DNA from: Strix aluco
Taxonomy: Eukaryota; Chordata; Aves; Strigiformes; Strigidae
Assembly: GCF_031877795.1 (NCBI RefSeq)
Contig: NC_133933.1
Coordinates: forward strand, 20,860,029-20,924,028
DNA: 64,000 nucleotides
Direction of reading: 5' to 3'
Position numbers and translations under genes: made by a program. The notes below the pieces were generated by a model. It searched no databases. It was given only the letters and a program-made list of their open reading frames with translations, and had not been told where the DNA came from. Positions 48,765-61,134 of this stretch are shown in pieces; position 1 is the first letter of the stretch, and each line of letters opens with the position of its first letter.

Positions 48765-51700
48765 TCACAGGGCTTCAGGTGGCAACAGGAAATCAGCACC
48801 TACAACGACAGAGCCAGAAAGCACTGGTAAAGCACAAAGGCAGGAACAGGCATGGCTTGGTTCCCCTTTCTTTGGGGAACAGGAATTGTTGATATCCCAG
48901 AAGAGAGCTACTGCTGGCATTGGCTCTGGGGTGGCTCTGGCCCCTTATCCCCATGGGTAATGCCCTTACAGACCTGCGCATATGCAGAGGTGCAGAGTGC
49001 CCCCGTGCCACACAGCAGGGCTCCCCTGGGGAGCTGCCACGGGGTTATTTCCAAACCCTGCATAGCACCATCCCCTCGCCGTCCCTTGCCAGAGAGTTGG
49101 ACTGACTTAGAGCAGTGTGGAGAGTTGGCAAAGATGGGCAGCAGAGCCTGGTACGTACCTGGGGCTTCCTGATCTTTTGCACCTCCCTGCTTTTTTTGCA
49201 GTCCCCATCTTCTTCTTTCTTCTCTTCTTCGCCTGGTGGGGTTCCGTCTCTTCTGCCCAGGCCTCTTCTCTCTTTCTTTTCCTTTGGCTGGCGCTCTCCT
49301 GGCAGGAGCCTGCAAACCTTTCCATCCCACAGCATGGTTAGATAGGTAAAGCCAGGATCAGTTGGAATCAGTTCTTGATTTAACCAAAGCTGACTCATTT
49401 TACCTTCTTTGCTCTGAGAGGCTCTTTGGTTCCTCTGTGCATCCCAGGGCCTCTACCGTGGTCTCGGGGGTGGTTGGAGACGGAGCAATGCGTGCCTAAA
49501 ACAGAAAGGTCGTCATTAGCAGGTGGCAAGGGATGCCCTGAAGTAGTAAGCAACTGCTTGGCACGTTGCTGCCTTAGCTCTACAGAGGAGATCCCTTTGG
49601 CCGGTTTGCATTAGCCCTTTCTCCCAAGGATCTCACTCTGGAACACAGGGTTCACGTGGGGGTGTGACAGTTCATTTGTGGGGCCATTCAGCAGAGAGCC
49701 TGCGATCCCCTGCCGGGCAAGAGAAGGCTGGCCCACTTCCTTCTGCCAGAATTTCTTCCGCCCTCCCAAGTTTTACTTACAGCGTGTTATTCCGGGGTGG
49801 GGGGAAATAAAATGCAAAGCCACAAGAGATCGAATGCCAGGAAGAGGCACAGCAGCTGCTTGGACCCAACAGGAACTACCCTCCTACCTAAGACACATTG
49901 TCGCAGCGCTCGTGGAGCTGCCATACCTCCGCCGATTCTGCTCCCACCACCGCATCTCCCCCTGCTGCTCTCTGGAGGATGAGCAGAGAGGCTGGTGCAT
50001 CCAGGAAGGCTTTTGCCTGGTGCTCCACGTCTGCTTCGCCTGCCGGGCCATGCTCCTTTCCCAAAGGCAGCTCTGGAAAGCAAAAGCGTGTGCAGCAAAG
50101 TGACTTGTTGGAAGTGGACAACAGCTAAAGCAAAACCCACACCAAGCCCTACCCCCGCTGTCTGCTCAGGCTGTGACAGCCCTCAGTCCCTCCTCCTACC
50201 TGTGCATCTGCCCATGGGCTCTGGTGACATCTGGACAGCCATCTCCTCCCCCAGGATGTCACTGCCGTTCTCAATGAGAAATTCCACCAGCAGCTTCACC
50301 TGCACACATCAAAGCCTTGGTTTCAGCGCAGGTGTCTGAAAATGTGCCAGGCAGCCTTTCCTGCTCCTGACCCTTGCTTCTGCACAGAAGGCTGTGGCTG
50401 TGGGGCTGCTCTTCCAGGCAGCCACTCCACCATCATTTACTCAAGAGAGGAGCAAGCTCTGACGGTCCAGGCAGGCTGCAGGCAGCCGGTCAATACAGCG
50501 TACCTTCTCGGTCACCTTCAGCATGGCCTCGAGCGGGAGCAGGTCCTCGTCGGGTGGGCCCAGCAGGTTTGGCCCCAGGCAGATGGCCAGGTTGCTGGCG
50601 GTCATTCTGCTGGTGGACACGTGGTGGCCAATGCTCTGCAGCAGCGAGATCAGGCGCTGGAGGAGGAGGAGATGGGCTGCAGGCAACTTCTCGGCCACCC
50701 TGAGGGAGCAGGAACACAACGTTATGGAAGCAGATGCTGCCCACAGCTGTCCCTGAAGCTTGCACAAGGGCAGGTGGGAGCCAGTGTCTGTGTTGTGCCA
50801 CTTTCCAGGTGCTCTCAGGCAGTGATCAGGGCTCCTGTGCTTCAGGAAGAACACACCCTGCTGCTTCCCAGCTCCTGGTTTCACCCAAGCCCACGCAAGG
50901 GAAGGCTCCCTGCCCACGCCCTTTCCCCCGAAATGCAACCCCAGCCCAGCAAATGCGAGCTGCCAGAAAGTGCAACCTTCTAAGGAGCCCGTCCCTTTTC
51001 AGGCAAGTCCCAGGACTCTGCCACTCCCTACTCAACAGGCAGGCTGCTGGCCACACTCACACTTTCAGCGCTTCCACCCTGGCCTCCTTGCTTGGCCTCT
51101 CCATGGCCTGCATCCAGTCCTCGTAGAGGCCGACAACGAGCAGCTTGCCCGGGATGCTGCGGAGAAAGTCCTGCAAGGCCAAGGGCTTCAGGTGAGCCTT
51201 TGAAGGTTCCAGGCCAGCCAGGAGCTCTTCCAGCTGCAGGGCAGAAGCGCTCACCTTCAGGAGGGCAGCCAGCAGGATGACAGGCTGGTTTGCCAGGTCC
51301 ACATCTGCGCCGCGGTCGAGGTCCTCCTTCAGCTTCTGGAGCGCCGTCCCCCTGTCGGATCTGCGGAAGATCCCCTCCGTCGACGGTCCTCGCTGGTGCA
51401 GGATGTCCACGAGCTCCTGCGGGAGACGCAGGAGAACAGCTGCTTGGCTGAAGAAACAAGTGACGGCAGAGGCCAGAGCTCTGCCCCAGGCTGGGATCCG
51501 CCCCCCCACCCCCCCCACCCCCCCCGCAAAGGGTCTGGCGCCAGAAGCGGTGGCCGTGGGTGAAAAGCCCCGTGCCCCAGCCACCCCCGCAGCCGCTGGG
51601 GACAGTGGCTCTGGAGCAGCCGCAGGGAGGGCTGGGGCTTCCCTGTCCAGGCTGGCCTACCTGGATGGGCCGGGGCAGCGTGCCGGCCTCCCCGCAGAGG

Positions 51701-54700
51701 GCTGCCAGGGGCTGCCCAAAGAGCGCCCTGCTGCAGTCGGAGCCCGCCTGCCCTGGCGCCGGGGCAGCGGACGGGCTCCGCCGCAGCGCAAACGGCCAGG
51801 GCAGCCCCCTCCTCCTCCTGCTGGTGCGGCCGCCGCTCCCTCCCGCTGCAAAGGGAAAGAGAGCAAGAGCCCGTCAGTGGGAACCGCCAGGCCAGCGCTC
51901 CCGGAGCCTGCCCTGCCCTGCCCTGCCCTGCCCTGCCTGCAGCGCGGTGCTGAGCGGTGCGGCGGGACGGGACGGGACGGGCAGGGAGCCGGCAGCTGGA
52001 ACCAGGGCTCTGGCTCAGCGGCTCCGGCTCGCAGTCTCCTGAGAACCGGCGGCACAGCGGGACAGCCCCGCCCAGCCCTCGCCCTGCCCTCCCCCAGGCC
52101 GCGAGCCGCAGCAGAGGGAGGCTCCCTGTCCCGCAGAATCACGTCCGGCGGCCGCTGCCCAGCGGGTGTCCTTGCTCGTCCGGGTGACATCCGTCCTCCC
52201 TTGGGGTGCCCGACCTGCGGGGTGACACTCAGGGAACAAGGGAGCACGGCTCCTCCCGGCTCTGGCCGAGGAGCAGGGACCCATCTGCCCGGCTCTGGGG
52301 ACAGAGCTCAGGCAGGCAGCACCTCGAGTGCTCAGCACTGTCGAAGGGTCCCGAGCGCTCAGCTCTCTCCTGCTGCAGCGTGATGCGCACCGATTTCCTC
52401 TGGCCAAAGGGCAGCAGCAACAGCATCCTCAGTTGTGCAGACGTGCCGGTCCAGGAGAAAAGAAGGCCCTCCCTGCCCTTCGTCCCCAAACTCACCTGGT
52501 GAGCGGCAAAGTCCGCCTTCATTGGTAGGTGGGGCTGTTGGATGCCCTTGCTTGGGATCAGCCTGCAAGAACCAGGACCCTCTGCCCTCCTGGGCTCTCT
52601 GCCTCACGCGGCAGGTTTCCTCCCAGCACCACCAGCGGGGACATGCGGCGTTCCTGGTGGCTCCCCAACGCTCTTTGCACCCGGGGTGGCACCGCGGGAC
52701 CCTCCCTCCCCCCTGCACAGGCTCACCCCACTCGCCGCACAGCCCTGGCACCCCGGCACAGCCAGAGGCGGGTGAAAGGCAGCCGTTCTCACCTCTGCCT
52801 GGTCCTCCATCAGCCTCTCCAGGCTCTTCTTGGCGCTGAATGTCTTCCACTGGGCAGGAGAGAAAGAGTGGAAGGAGGTGAGCAGCGACGCCTCTGCTGC
52901 TCGGCTGGAGGGCCAGCGCTCGGGGACAGCGGCCAGACGAGAGAGACACTTACGGCGTGGCGTCGGCTCAGCTCCTTCTGCAGGAGTTTGATGGATGGGA
53001 CGGTGGTCACTCGGGCTCCCGTGGCTCCTTCGGGTGTCCTGTCACCGGGAAAGGACAGGGAGAGAGCTGGCTGAGCCCCAAGCCACCTCTTCTCCCTTGT
53101 CAGGCAGCTCTGCCTGAGAGCTGCCCGCAGCCGCAGCGGCAGCTCTCCCCATCTGGGGAGCTGTGTTCCCCCATCCGGCCGCGCCTGAAGCACCCCCCTA
53201 GCTTACCCCAGCAGCTTGCCCAGCCACAGCTGCTTCAGTGCCCGGGAGCTGCAGAAAGAGAGGAGAACCAGCGTCAGGCCCCGCTGCCCCCCAGCCCCCG
53301 GGCCCCTGCACAGCCTTGCCCCTTGGGAAGGGCTGAGGGGCAGCACGAGGCCCCGTGGGGCAGGACAGGGGTGCTGCCCAAGCCCTGGCTCCCTGTGTCC
53401 TGCCAGAGCAGCTGCTCCTGCCCTTGCCTCCTGGGGACCAAAAGGTGACCAGGGGATGCAGGATGTGGAAACGCACCCCCATCCCTCCCTGCCGGCGTGC
53501 AGCCCGCTCCCTGTCCAGGCTCTGCACGGAGGGCAGAGGCCATTCACAGGGTGGCGTGGGCACGGTTGGGACCCTCTCCTGCCCGGCTGTGGGACGTGGC
53601 ACCATGACTCACCCGAAAGTGGCAACACAGGTGCCGCTGGGCCAGATGAAGATGATGGAGGTCCTGTCGTCGTCGCTGCCTTCCTCCTCCTCTTCCTCTT
53701 TGACGTCCCCCGCCGCCTCCTTCCCGCTGCTCAGCACCCACAGCTGGTCCAGGGCCAGGCGGAGCTGTGGGCGCAGGGTGGTGCCACGTCTGCGGAGAAG
53801 AGAGACAGGCAGTGAGCTGGAGGTGGCCGCCTTGGGGTGCCCCCGGGCAGAGCCCTGCCCCCCACCTGCCCCTGTGTGGTGGTTTAGGCCCTGCCGGGAC
53901 CCGAGAGGACATTGCCACTGCCCCTCCCCTACCCTCCGACCGGAACGGGGCAGGGAGGGAAATACAAACCCCGGGGCTGAGATGAGGAGAGGTTTAATAC
54001 AGCAGTGCAACAGCAACAAACCGAACAACAAGAACGATAACAATAGCAATAACAGTAATAACAATAAACAGAACAAGGGATATACTGATACAGCAGCGAG
54101 GAGAGCGACCCCACACCACGCGTTTACCGACTGAGTAATCCCACACCACTGAGGGATCTTCTGAGAGGCCGGGTAAGGGAGACAATTGCTCAACCTCCTC
54201 CAGGGCAGCTATACCAAAGGCCCACCAGTACTCTCTTGGGTCTTTAAAGTACCCTCTCCTCAGGTAATCTGTACCTAGGATGCACGGGGCATCTGGGCCA
54301 GTCACAATGGGGTGCTTATGCCAGTCCTTCCCAGTTAAGCTTACTTCAGCTTCTAATAGGGTCAGCTGTTGGGATCCCCCTGTCACTCCGGAGATGCAGA
54401 TGGGTTCAACCCCACTGTAGTTTGATGGCATCAGGGTGCACTGTGCGCCAGTATCTACCAAGGCCTTATGTATGCTTGTGCGTCTGATGTGCCAGGCCAT
54501 CGGATCCACAGCGTCCAGTAAATCCGATTATCCCTTTCCTCCACCTGGCTGGAGGCAGGGCCCCTCTAATCCTGCTCACCATCACTCACTTGTTCTAAGA
54601 GTGACTCCTGCAAGAATGACTCACTTGTCCCCTCAAGAAGGTCAAGCATAACGTTGGCCATTCTATTCTGTCTGGGGGATTTCCGACTGGACACTGGAGC

Positions 54701-57282
54701 TGCGTCTCTCTTGGAAGACTCCCCTTTCATGGTGGCTTTCCCTTTCAGGTGCTGTACTTGTGCAGCTAGGGCGGGAGTGGGCTGTCCATCCCACCTCCTC
54801 ACGTTTTCTCCATGGTCGCGGAGGAAGAATCACAGGGTACCCCGTGCTGTGTCCCTTCCACTGCCCTTCTCTTGGGTGGGGAAGTGCCTGCTTCTAATGG
54901 CTGAGACATCGGCCCGTGCAGGTGGAATGTAGGACATGTCCTCTTCCACTTTCTGGAGCCTCTGAGACAGTTCCCTTACAGCTGAAACCCAGGCATGTTG
55001 GGAGGAAGGGAGATTTCCCTCATATTGCCGGAGCTGGCCAGCCACTTCGTCCACTGTCTGAGTGTGGGTGTCTCGCCACCAGGACGCTACTGCCAGTGCT
55101 TTGGAATGTGCCTCTGGTGCACTTTGCAGGAACTTCTGCCACATCAGCTGTGTGCAAGGGACCTGATCTGGATCCATGGGCCATCATTGAGATCACCATA
55201 AACCATGTCAAACACAGCCAATTCCCTGAGGTTCTGAATGCCTTTCTCCGTGTTGGTCCACTTGCCTAACCGACATAGAACATCATCCTTGTAGGGGCAC
55301 CTCTCCCTTACACTGAGCAGGAGTCACCTCCAAAGGCTGAGGGTTTGAGCCTGTTTCCCTATGGCCTTGTCAATACCAGCCTCCCTGGCTAAAGGTCCCA
55401 GCTGCTTGGCCTCTCTCCCCTCCAATTCCAAAACACCAGCTCCACTATCCCAGCATCAGAGCAGCCAGGTGCAAATTTGCTCGCCTGGAAGGCATCTGAA
55501 ATCCTTCCGCATATCTCGCAACTCACTGAGGGATAGAGATCGGATGGTTACCTCCGGCTCTTCCTCCTGCTCTCGTGATGGGCCTGGTTCATCATCACCC
55601 TGTGCACTGCGAGGGGATTTTTTGGTATATTTGGTTTTCTGTGTCGGGGCGACTCATACTGGCACTGCCTGTCCCCCTGGCCCAGCTGCTGTGCTGGTGG
55701 AGGCGACTGGTACTGGCACTGCCTGTCCCCCTGGCCCAGCTGCTGTACCAGCAGGTTCACTTTCAGATCCTGCAGCCCTTTCTCCCCCTTGAGGGCAGTG
55801 ATCAGTGTTAAAGATGACACGGTAGGCATGGGCAAGCCCCCAGCACATCGCAACGAGTTGTGTCTCCCGGGGTTTGTCAGATTGGCAACACACCTTTTCC
55901 AAACACTCCACCAGTTTATCAGGACTCTGCACTTGTTTGGGAGTGAGATCCCAAAGCACTGGGGGTGACCACTGACTCAGGCACTTGCCCATCTTTTCCC
56001 ACACACCTTGCCATTTATAACTATCTGCCCTCGGGGCAGGTTTCCGGGTGGTGCCATTATTGGAGAAGTACCGCATGGCCCAAAACAAGATCTGGCAGAC
56101 ATTCAGAAAGCGCTGTGCCGCAAACACACTGGCCTGGGTGCTCCAAGGATAGCTAAAACTCTCAAAAACCGAGAGCATCTCTTCCCCTGGCTCACCCACA
56201 GAGGCGGTGAGACCCCTAACGAAAGCCCAGGCAGCAAACAGCTACCGGTTCACCCGCACAAGCAGTGATGCAAGCACATTATAAGCAGTCAGTAGCCAGT
56301 ATAGCAAAATAAAACCCTTGACACATTTTCCACCGATAACAAACGCCAGCACTGGGAACACACAGGGGATATAAGGATTAATCCAGCCCCACCACGCAAG
56401 CAAGTTGGCCAGCACTGCAAATGTTCCTTATCAAACAAATACGAATAAAACCAGAAAAATGGCACCTAACAGATGGCTCTAACACACCTTCTCCTTGTGT
56501 CCTTATCTCAACCCTCTCGTGCCACACGTTGGGCACCAAAAAGGCTGTGGTGGTTTAGGCCCCGCCGGGACCCGAGACCACGCTGCCGCTGCCCCTCCCC
56601 CACCCTCCGACCGGAACGGGGCAGGGAGTGAAATACAGACCCCGGGGCTGAGATAAGGAGAGGTTTGATACAACAGTGCAACAGCAACAAACCGAACAAC
56701 AAGGACGATAGCAATAGCAATAACAGTAATAACAATAAACAGAACAAGGGATATACAGATACAGCAGTGAGGGAAGCGACCCCACCCCACGCGTTTACCA
56801 ATCTTCCCGCGCTTGGGCGCCCGGACCTGACGTCAGCATGGTATTGAATAACCCGGCTAGAGCTCCCTCCCCACTGCTGGGGAAACTTAACCCTATCCTG
56901 GCTAAACCAGGACACCTTGGGATGGACATTGGTGCATCCAGCACCAAGGCCCCAGGGCCTGGGGCTGGTGCCAGAGTGTCCCTGGCCTGGTGGCAGGGCC
57001 AGGGATGGGGGAAAGGCAGTGGGGCTCTGAGGGTCTTACCGCAACTTGGCGATGACCAGTTCCTCCTGGAGGAGGAGAAGGCGCCTCTCGCTCCTCCTGT
57101 GGCCCCGGGTCAGCCACACGTCTGTGCTCAGCACCGCCTCGGCGTCGGTGAGAGCCTCCCTGCGGAGCAGAGAGCGGCGGGCATGAGAAAGGCTGCAGCT
57201 GCGAGGCCCGGCCGTGCCCACCCATCCCTGAGCCGCAGGGGGGATCCTACCTGGAGTGCCAGCAGCAGTTGGCCTGGCCCAT
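48765..57282 (-). CDS. Gene E: PH-RhoGAP protein, TAGAP/ARHGAP20-like, complete, K204R variant
   Basis: Exons: 57251-57282, 57040-57159, 53613-53789, 53207-53248, 52954-53038, 52793-52849, 52496-52562, 51661-51845, 51255-51416, 51061-51170, 50504-50699, 50200-50299, 49927-50072, 49404-49495, 49159-49298, 48765-48799. In exon 8 a T-to-C change on the plus strand near 51815 turns Lys204 of the basic linker into Arg (TSRKRRGL becomes TSRRRRGL), a conservative change. No other exonic change was seen. Intron 8 has the long C-rich run, and intron 2 has the four-base-shorter LTR. Confidence 0.82.
53875..56914 (-). mobile_element. ERV fossil in intron 2 of gene E
   Basis: 5' LTR about 56546-56914, four bases shorter than in other copies in a CCCA-repeat stretch; partial 3' LTR 53875-54128. 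It is the most changed copy of the element in the window. Broken. Confidence 0.75.
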
Positions 57283-57604
57283 CCTGCCCGGGACAGGAGG
57301 ACCCTCGCTCTGCACCGCTCTGGGATGCGGCCCAGCCGGCGACAGCGAGGATGGCAAGTGAGGTGCAGGTGCCGGGGAGTGCTGCTCGGCCAGAGCCTGC
57401 CTCCTGCCGGCGCTGCTCGGTGCCAGCAGAGCCCCCTGCTGCCGGCTCTGGTGGCTGCTGGCTCCAAAATGGCCGCCGCTGGGAGGCCAACGGAAAGTGG
57501 GCGGGGCCTCGTGCCGGGGGTGCTCTCCAGCGTGGCCCTGGCTGTCTTGCGCTGGGGAGCCCAGAGCAGGACAGAGCAGAGGGGAAGCACCCCCTCCCTC
57601 CGCC
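57264..57604 (-). promoter_or_regulatory. Candidate promoter of gene E
   Basis: GC box and YY1-like site are kept although unit 5 is otherwise the most divergent full copy. Confidence 0.5.
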
Positions 57605-59561
57605 TGCTGCCAGTGGTTTGCCTGCTGCAGCCCGGGATGCACTTAGCCCCCGTTGCCCCAGGGGTACTTTGCTGGCTCCAAGTTGCTCAACTTCGGGTCC
57701 ACCGTGACCCCAGGGCTCTGCACAGCTGCTTGCCAGCTGGGTCTCCCCCAGCACATACGGCTCCAAAGGCTTCTTCCTGCCCGGGTCCAGCACTTTGCTC
57801 TTCCCTCTTCCCCTTCTTCAACGACAGCAGGCACCTGGCAGCCCCTTTCTCCAGCCTGTCAAGGGCCCTCTGCTTGGCAACACAACTCCCGGCTGCAGGA
57901 GCCTCTCCTCCCGGTCGTGTGCCTTCTGCAAGCTGTCTGAGGGTGCGCTCTGCCCCGTCATCCGCATCACTGAATGTGGACAGCGCGTGCATCGTGCGGC
58001 GCACGGCTTTCTCACAGAATGATCAGAAATTGAGGGGGAAGATCCACTTTTCTGTGTGTGTGTGTGTATTACAAATATGGTGCTTCTCCCTGTCATCCCT
58101 TGAAGCCAATTAAAGGTGTACAGGCTCTCTCGTTTTCCATTGGAATGTCACACCCCTTGGTAGTACTGACCTTACGTGCAACGTTGCATCAGGCTGTACT
58201 CTCGCCTAGACTGTTAGATAGTAGGTAGCCTAGAGTAGTAGAGAGCAGATGATCTGCATTAATGGTGCTAACGCCAGTGACGGGAGGCTGCATCTAGCTG
58301 TTCAGCCAAAGGGTAAAAATCAGAGGTGTCTGTTGAACTCAGTGGGCAATTGACTGAACTCAGCACGTTCAAAAAAGAAAAGCTACAGGAGGAAGGCATA
58401 TTCTATCCTGACTGCTACAATGCATGTTTTAGGAGGTATGAAGATAAACCCTCCATGCCCCTCCGCCCACCCCCTTCCAAGAGAAAGGACTAGAGAAAAA
58501 AGATGCAACTCCTAGAGCAATGGGGCTTTTAATAGGCAAGTAAATTTCCCCGTATCATGCCCATTCAATGAGCTACTTTGTCTGACACTCTGCCTTACTC
58601 GGTACCAGCATAAGACTCTTCCCGGAAGAATTAGACAAACCAAAAAATTGCTCTACAGCCAGTTGCCTCTGTTACGCTATGGAAGATGCAGAATTCCTCT
58701 CTGATCCACAACTTTCCACCTACAACCAAAACCGTAGTGAAGTTTTCCTCCATTTCAAATGGGCGCTGATGGCTCTTCCCCAGGGAAAGCCTCTGTCACT
58801 CTGTGGGCATAGCTGCTCATAGGCAAGGCAAGCCCCGAGCCTCACGCACCATCCGAGGCCACCACCGTCCTCCTGTAGCCGTGAGCAAGAGCTCAAACTC
58901 CTTTTCTGCTGCAGGAGAAGAGTTGTTAATAGAAGCGGATGCACGAGGCACGGTCTGTTCCAGAACAGTCACAGCTGTTCAAAGCCTTCCGTGCCCTGGG
59001 TTGGTGGTTGTCAGGACCAGCTCCTGCGTCAGCTTGCACCGAGGCTGGCGACAGCTGTGTTTCATGCAGGTAACTCAGGTTTAACCCTTTGTCCCCTGAG
59101 CATCCGCACAGCTCCAGCAGCACAGAAAGTCACAGTGGGCCGCGCTGGAGCAAGCTGCTCCGCTGGACTTGTGGCAAGTGTTGCGTCTGCATCCCTGCCC
59201 TTCTGTTCTCCCTGTAGGGTCCTGGTCAATACAACAAGCTGCTCTCCCTGGAAATGACCATCGTGGCGAAAGACAGACTCCACTGTGAGCCATGACCTTC
59301 ACCCACCGAGCAGCCAGCACAGCCAGGGACACGTCTGTGCGAAAGGCCCTCCCCGTGGCAAAAAGGGGATCCATAGTCAGCTTTGGATGGCGTGTGTCTG
59401 GTGGAACTGTTGATACTGCGCGATGCCTTGATTAAAATAGGAGCGATGAAGAGAGTTCAAAACCTGCCCTTTTGAGGAAAAATGCAGGAAATCAGAGTCT
59501 TTGCAGGAAGAATGCAGGAAACCGGCATCTTTTGGCTATTTTACACTCCAACCAGAAAGAT
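57605..59561. other. Upstream region of gene E, no gene recognised
   Basis: It has the unit-4-type cluster at about 58891-59059 and further private changes (for example near 57946, 58329, 58360, 58452, 58511 and 58758). Confidence 0.5.
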
Positions 59562-60353
59562 TGTGGGCCCGTGCTTTGCTGATTAGGGATACCAATTAAA
59601 CTCAGACACCAGAGTGAAAAGAGCAGGCATATTTTACTGGAAATAGCTAAATAATGTAACAGAATAATACAGAAAACATACAGTACGAAAAGACACAATA
59701 GCGCACCTAAACAAATAGGAAAATACAGGGTCATGCATCAAATCATTACTACCTGAGGGAGAGAATAGGGATTAAGAAAGATCCATCACCACTTGCATAC
59801 TTTACCATCATCCGGATCCGCAGTGGCTGGGCAGCCCCGGTTACAGCGAGGATTTGGAGAGCCTTTCCCGGCAAGTGGGAAATCCTACGCGGTGCGTCCA
59901 CCCGTAGGTGAGGCTTCCAAAGTCGCTGTGAGCGGGTCCAGCCTTATATAGCCCAAAATCAGCAAGCCAGAATAGCTGGCACCTTTGATTTGAGCGGAAC
60001 GTCTGGTTTCACTCTCACATTAGATTCCCCCGGAGCCTGGCCAGGGCTCAAGGGAGAAGCTAAGGGAGTTTCCCTGCTTATCTAATTTATTTATGTTCTT
60101 TTTAGAACAAGGCCACACGTCTGGTCCCAAGGCCGGACAGCAGGCTTCATGGCCTTGTTAACTTACCTCTATGCCAAGAAGAAGAAAGATACATTCAGGA
60201 TAGACATGTTTCCATTACACTCATCATCAGTCAGGAGTCTATGATATCTAAGCTACATCTTTCATTAATGACCATACACATATCGTTAATGACTACATAC
60301 TAAGTTAGCAGCTTTGGCTCGGGGCCTGTTGTTCAGGCTTCAACACTTCAACA
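59562..60353 (-). mobile_element. LTR-like block upstream of gene E
   Basis: Unit-4-type variants around 59974-59997, plus private changes near 59690 and 59707. The TATA box is kept. Confidence 0.5.
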
Positions 60354-60829
60354 CTTTAGCGCTTTTTACATCAGGATAGGCGGTTTGTTATAACCTAGTA
60401 CAATACCTACTAGCACAACGGTTATCAGGTACAAAATATACAGGATTCCTCTATAGGTCAACTCTGGCTTGGGCCTATTGTCCAAGCCTTAGCACTTCAG
60501 CCCGGTGGTTAATGCTTTAAGGGCAGTTCAGCACGTTGGGAAAAGGGATGGAAGACCACTCTTGTGGACGCTGTCTGGACTGGGCTAGGCTGGGCTTGGA
60601 GAGCCTGGGAGGGTCTCCGCGGTCCCAGCTTTCCCGCAGTGCTGACTGTGGTGGCTGCTGCCTGTTCTTTCCTGCAGTGCTGACTGCACCCACCAGCTGA
60701 AAAAGCCCCTGGTAGAGGGGCAGGGAGAAGCTCTTCTCCAGAGATTTGCCAGAAACTCTCCAGAGCATCCCTTTTCCCCCCATGAGGATGCTCCGTGTGA
60801 CAAGGGAAGGTGCCCATTAGTCCACAGTC

Positions 60830-60929
60830 CTGAGCAATCCGGTCTAGGTGACCCTGCTTGAGCAGGCAGGTTGGACCAGAGGAGCTCCACAGGTCCCTCC
60901 CAGCCTCAGCGGTTCTATGTGATGCTGTG
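60830..60929 (+). mobile_element. CR1 LINE 3' tail, unit 5
   Basis: Identical to the unit 1 copy by eye. Confidence 0.8.
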
Positions 60930-61100
60930 CTTTGGTTTGACGCCTCAAGCACCTGAACTCAGCCCCGATGCCTGCTGGAAAGGATTCTGGCGCAAGGGAT
61001 GATCCCAAACTCTTCCACAAGGATGCGTGCGTCACAAAACAACTTCTACCTCGTCCAGAATATCGTATGGCACACACATTCAGAAGAGACAAAATGTCCT

Positions 61101-61106
61101 TTTATT
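61101..61106 (-). terminator. Poly(A) signal of gene F
   Basis: AATAAA on the minus strand just past the exon 16 stop at 61135. Confidence 0.7.
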
Positions 61107-61134
61107 GTGGACATTAACTGCAGGAGCCCAGGAG

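Larger units (their letters stand above)
37114..49478. repeat. Tandem unit 4 (12365 bp), mosaic
   Basis: Fourth copy. To about 41.6 kb it is unit-3-like (short C-rich run, A at 41610). From about 42.7 kb onward it shares many variants with unit 5, for example at 42722, 43021, 43219, 43266, 46521, 46529 and around 47604-47627. Private changes include 42137, 43120 and about 46922. A at 39167 is shared only with unit 6. Confidence 0.97.
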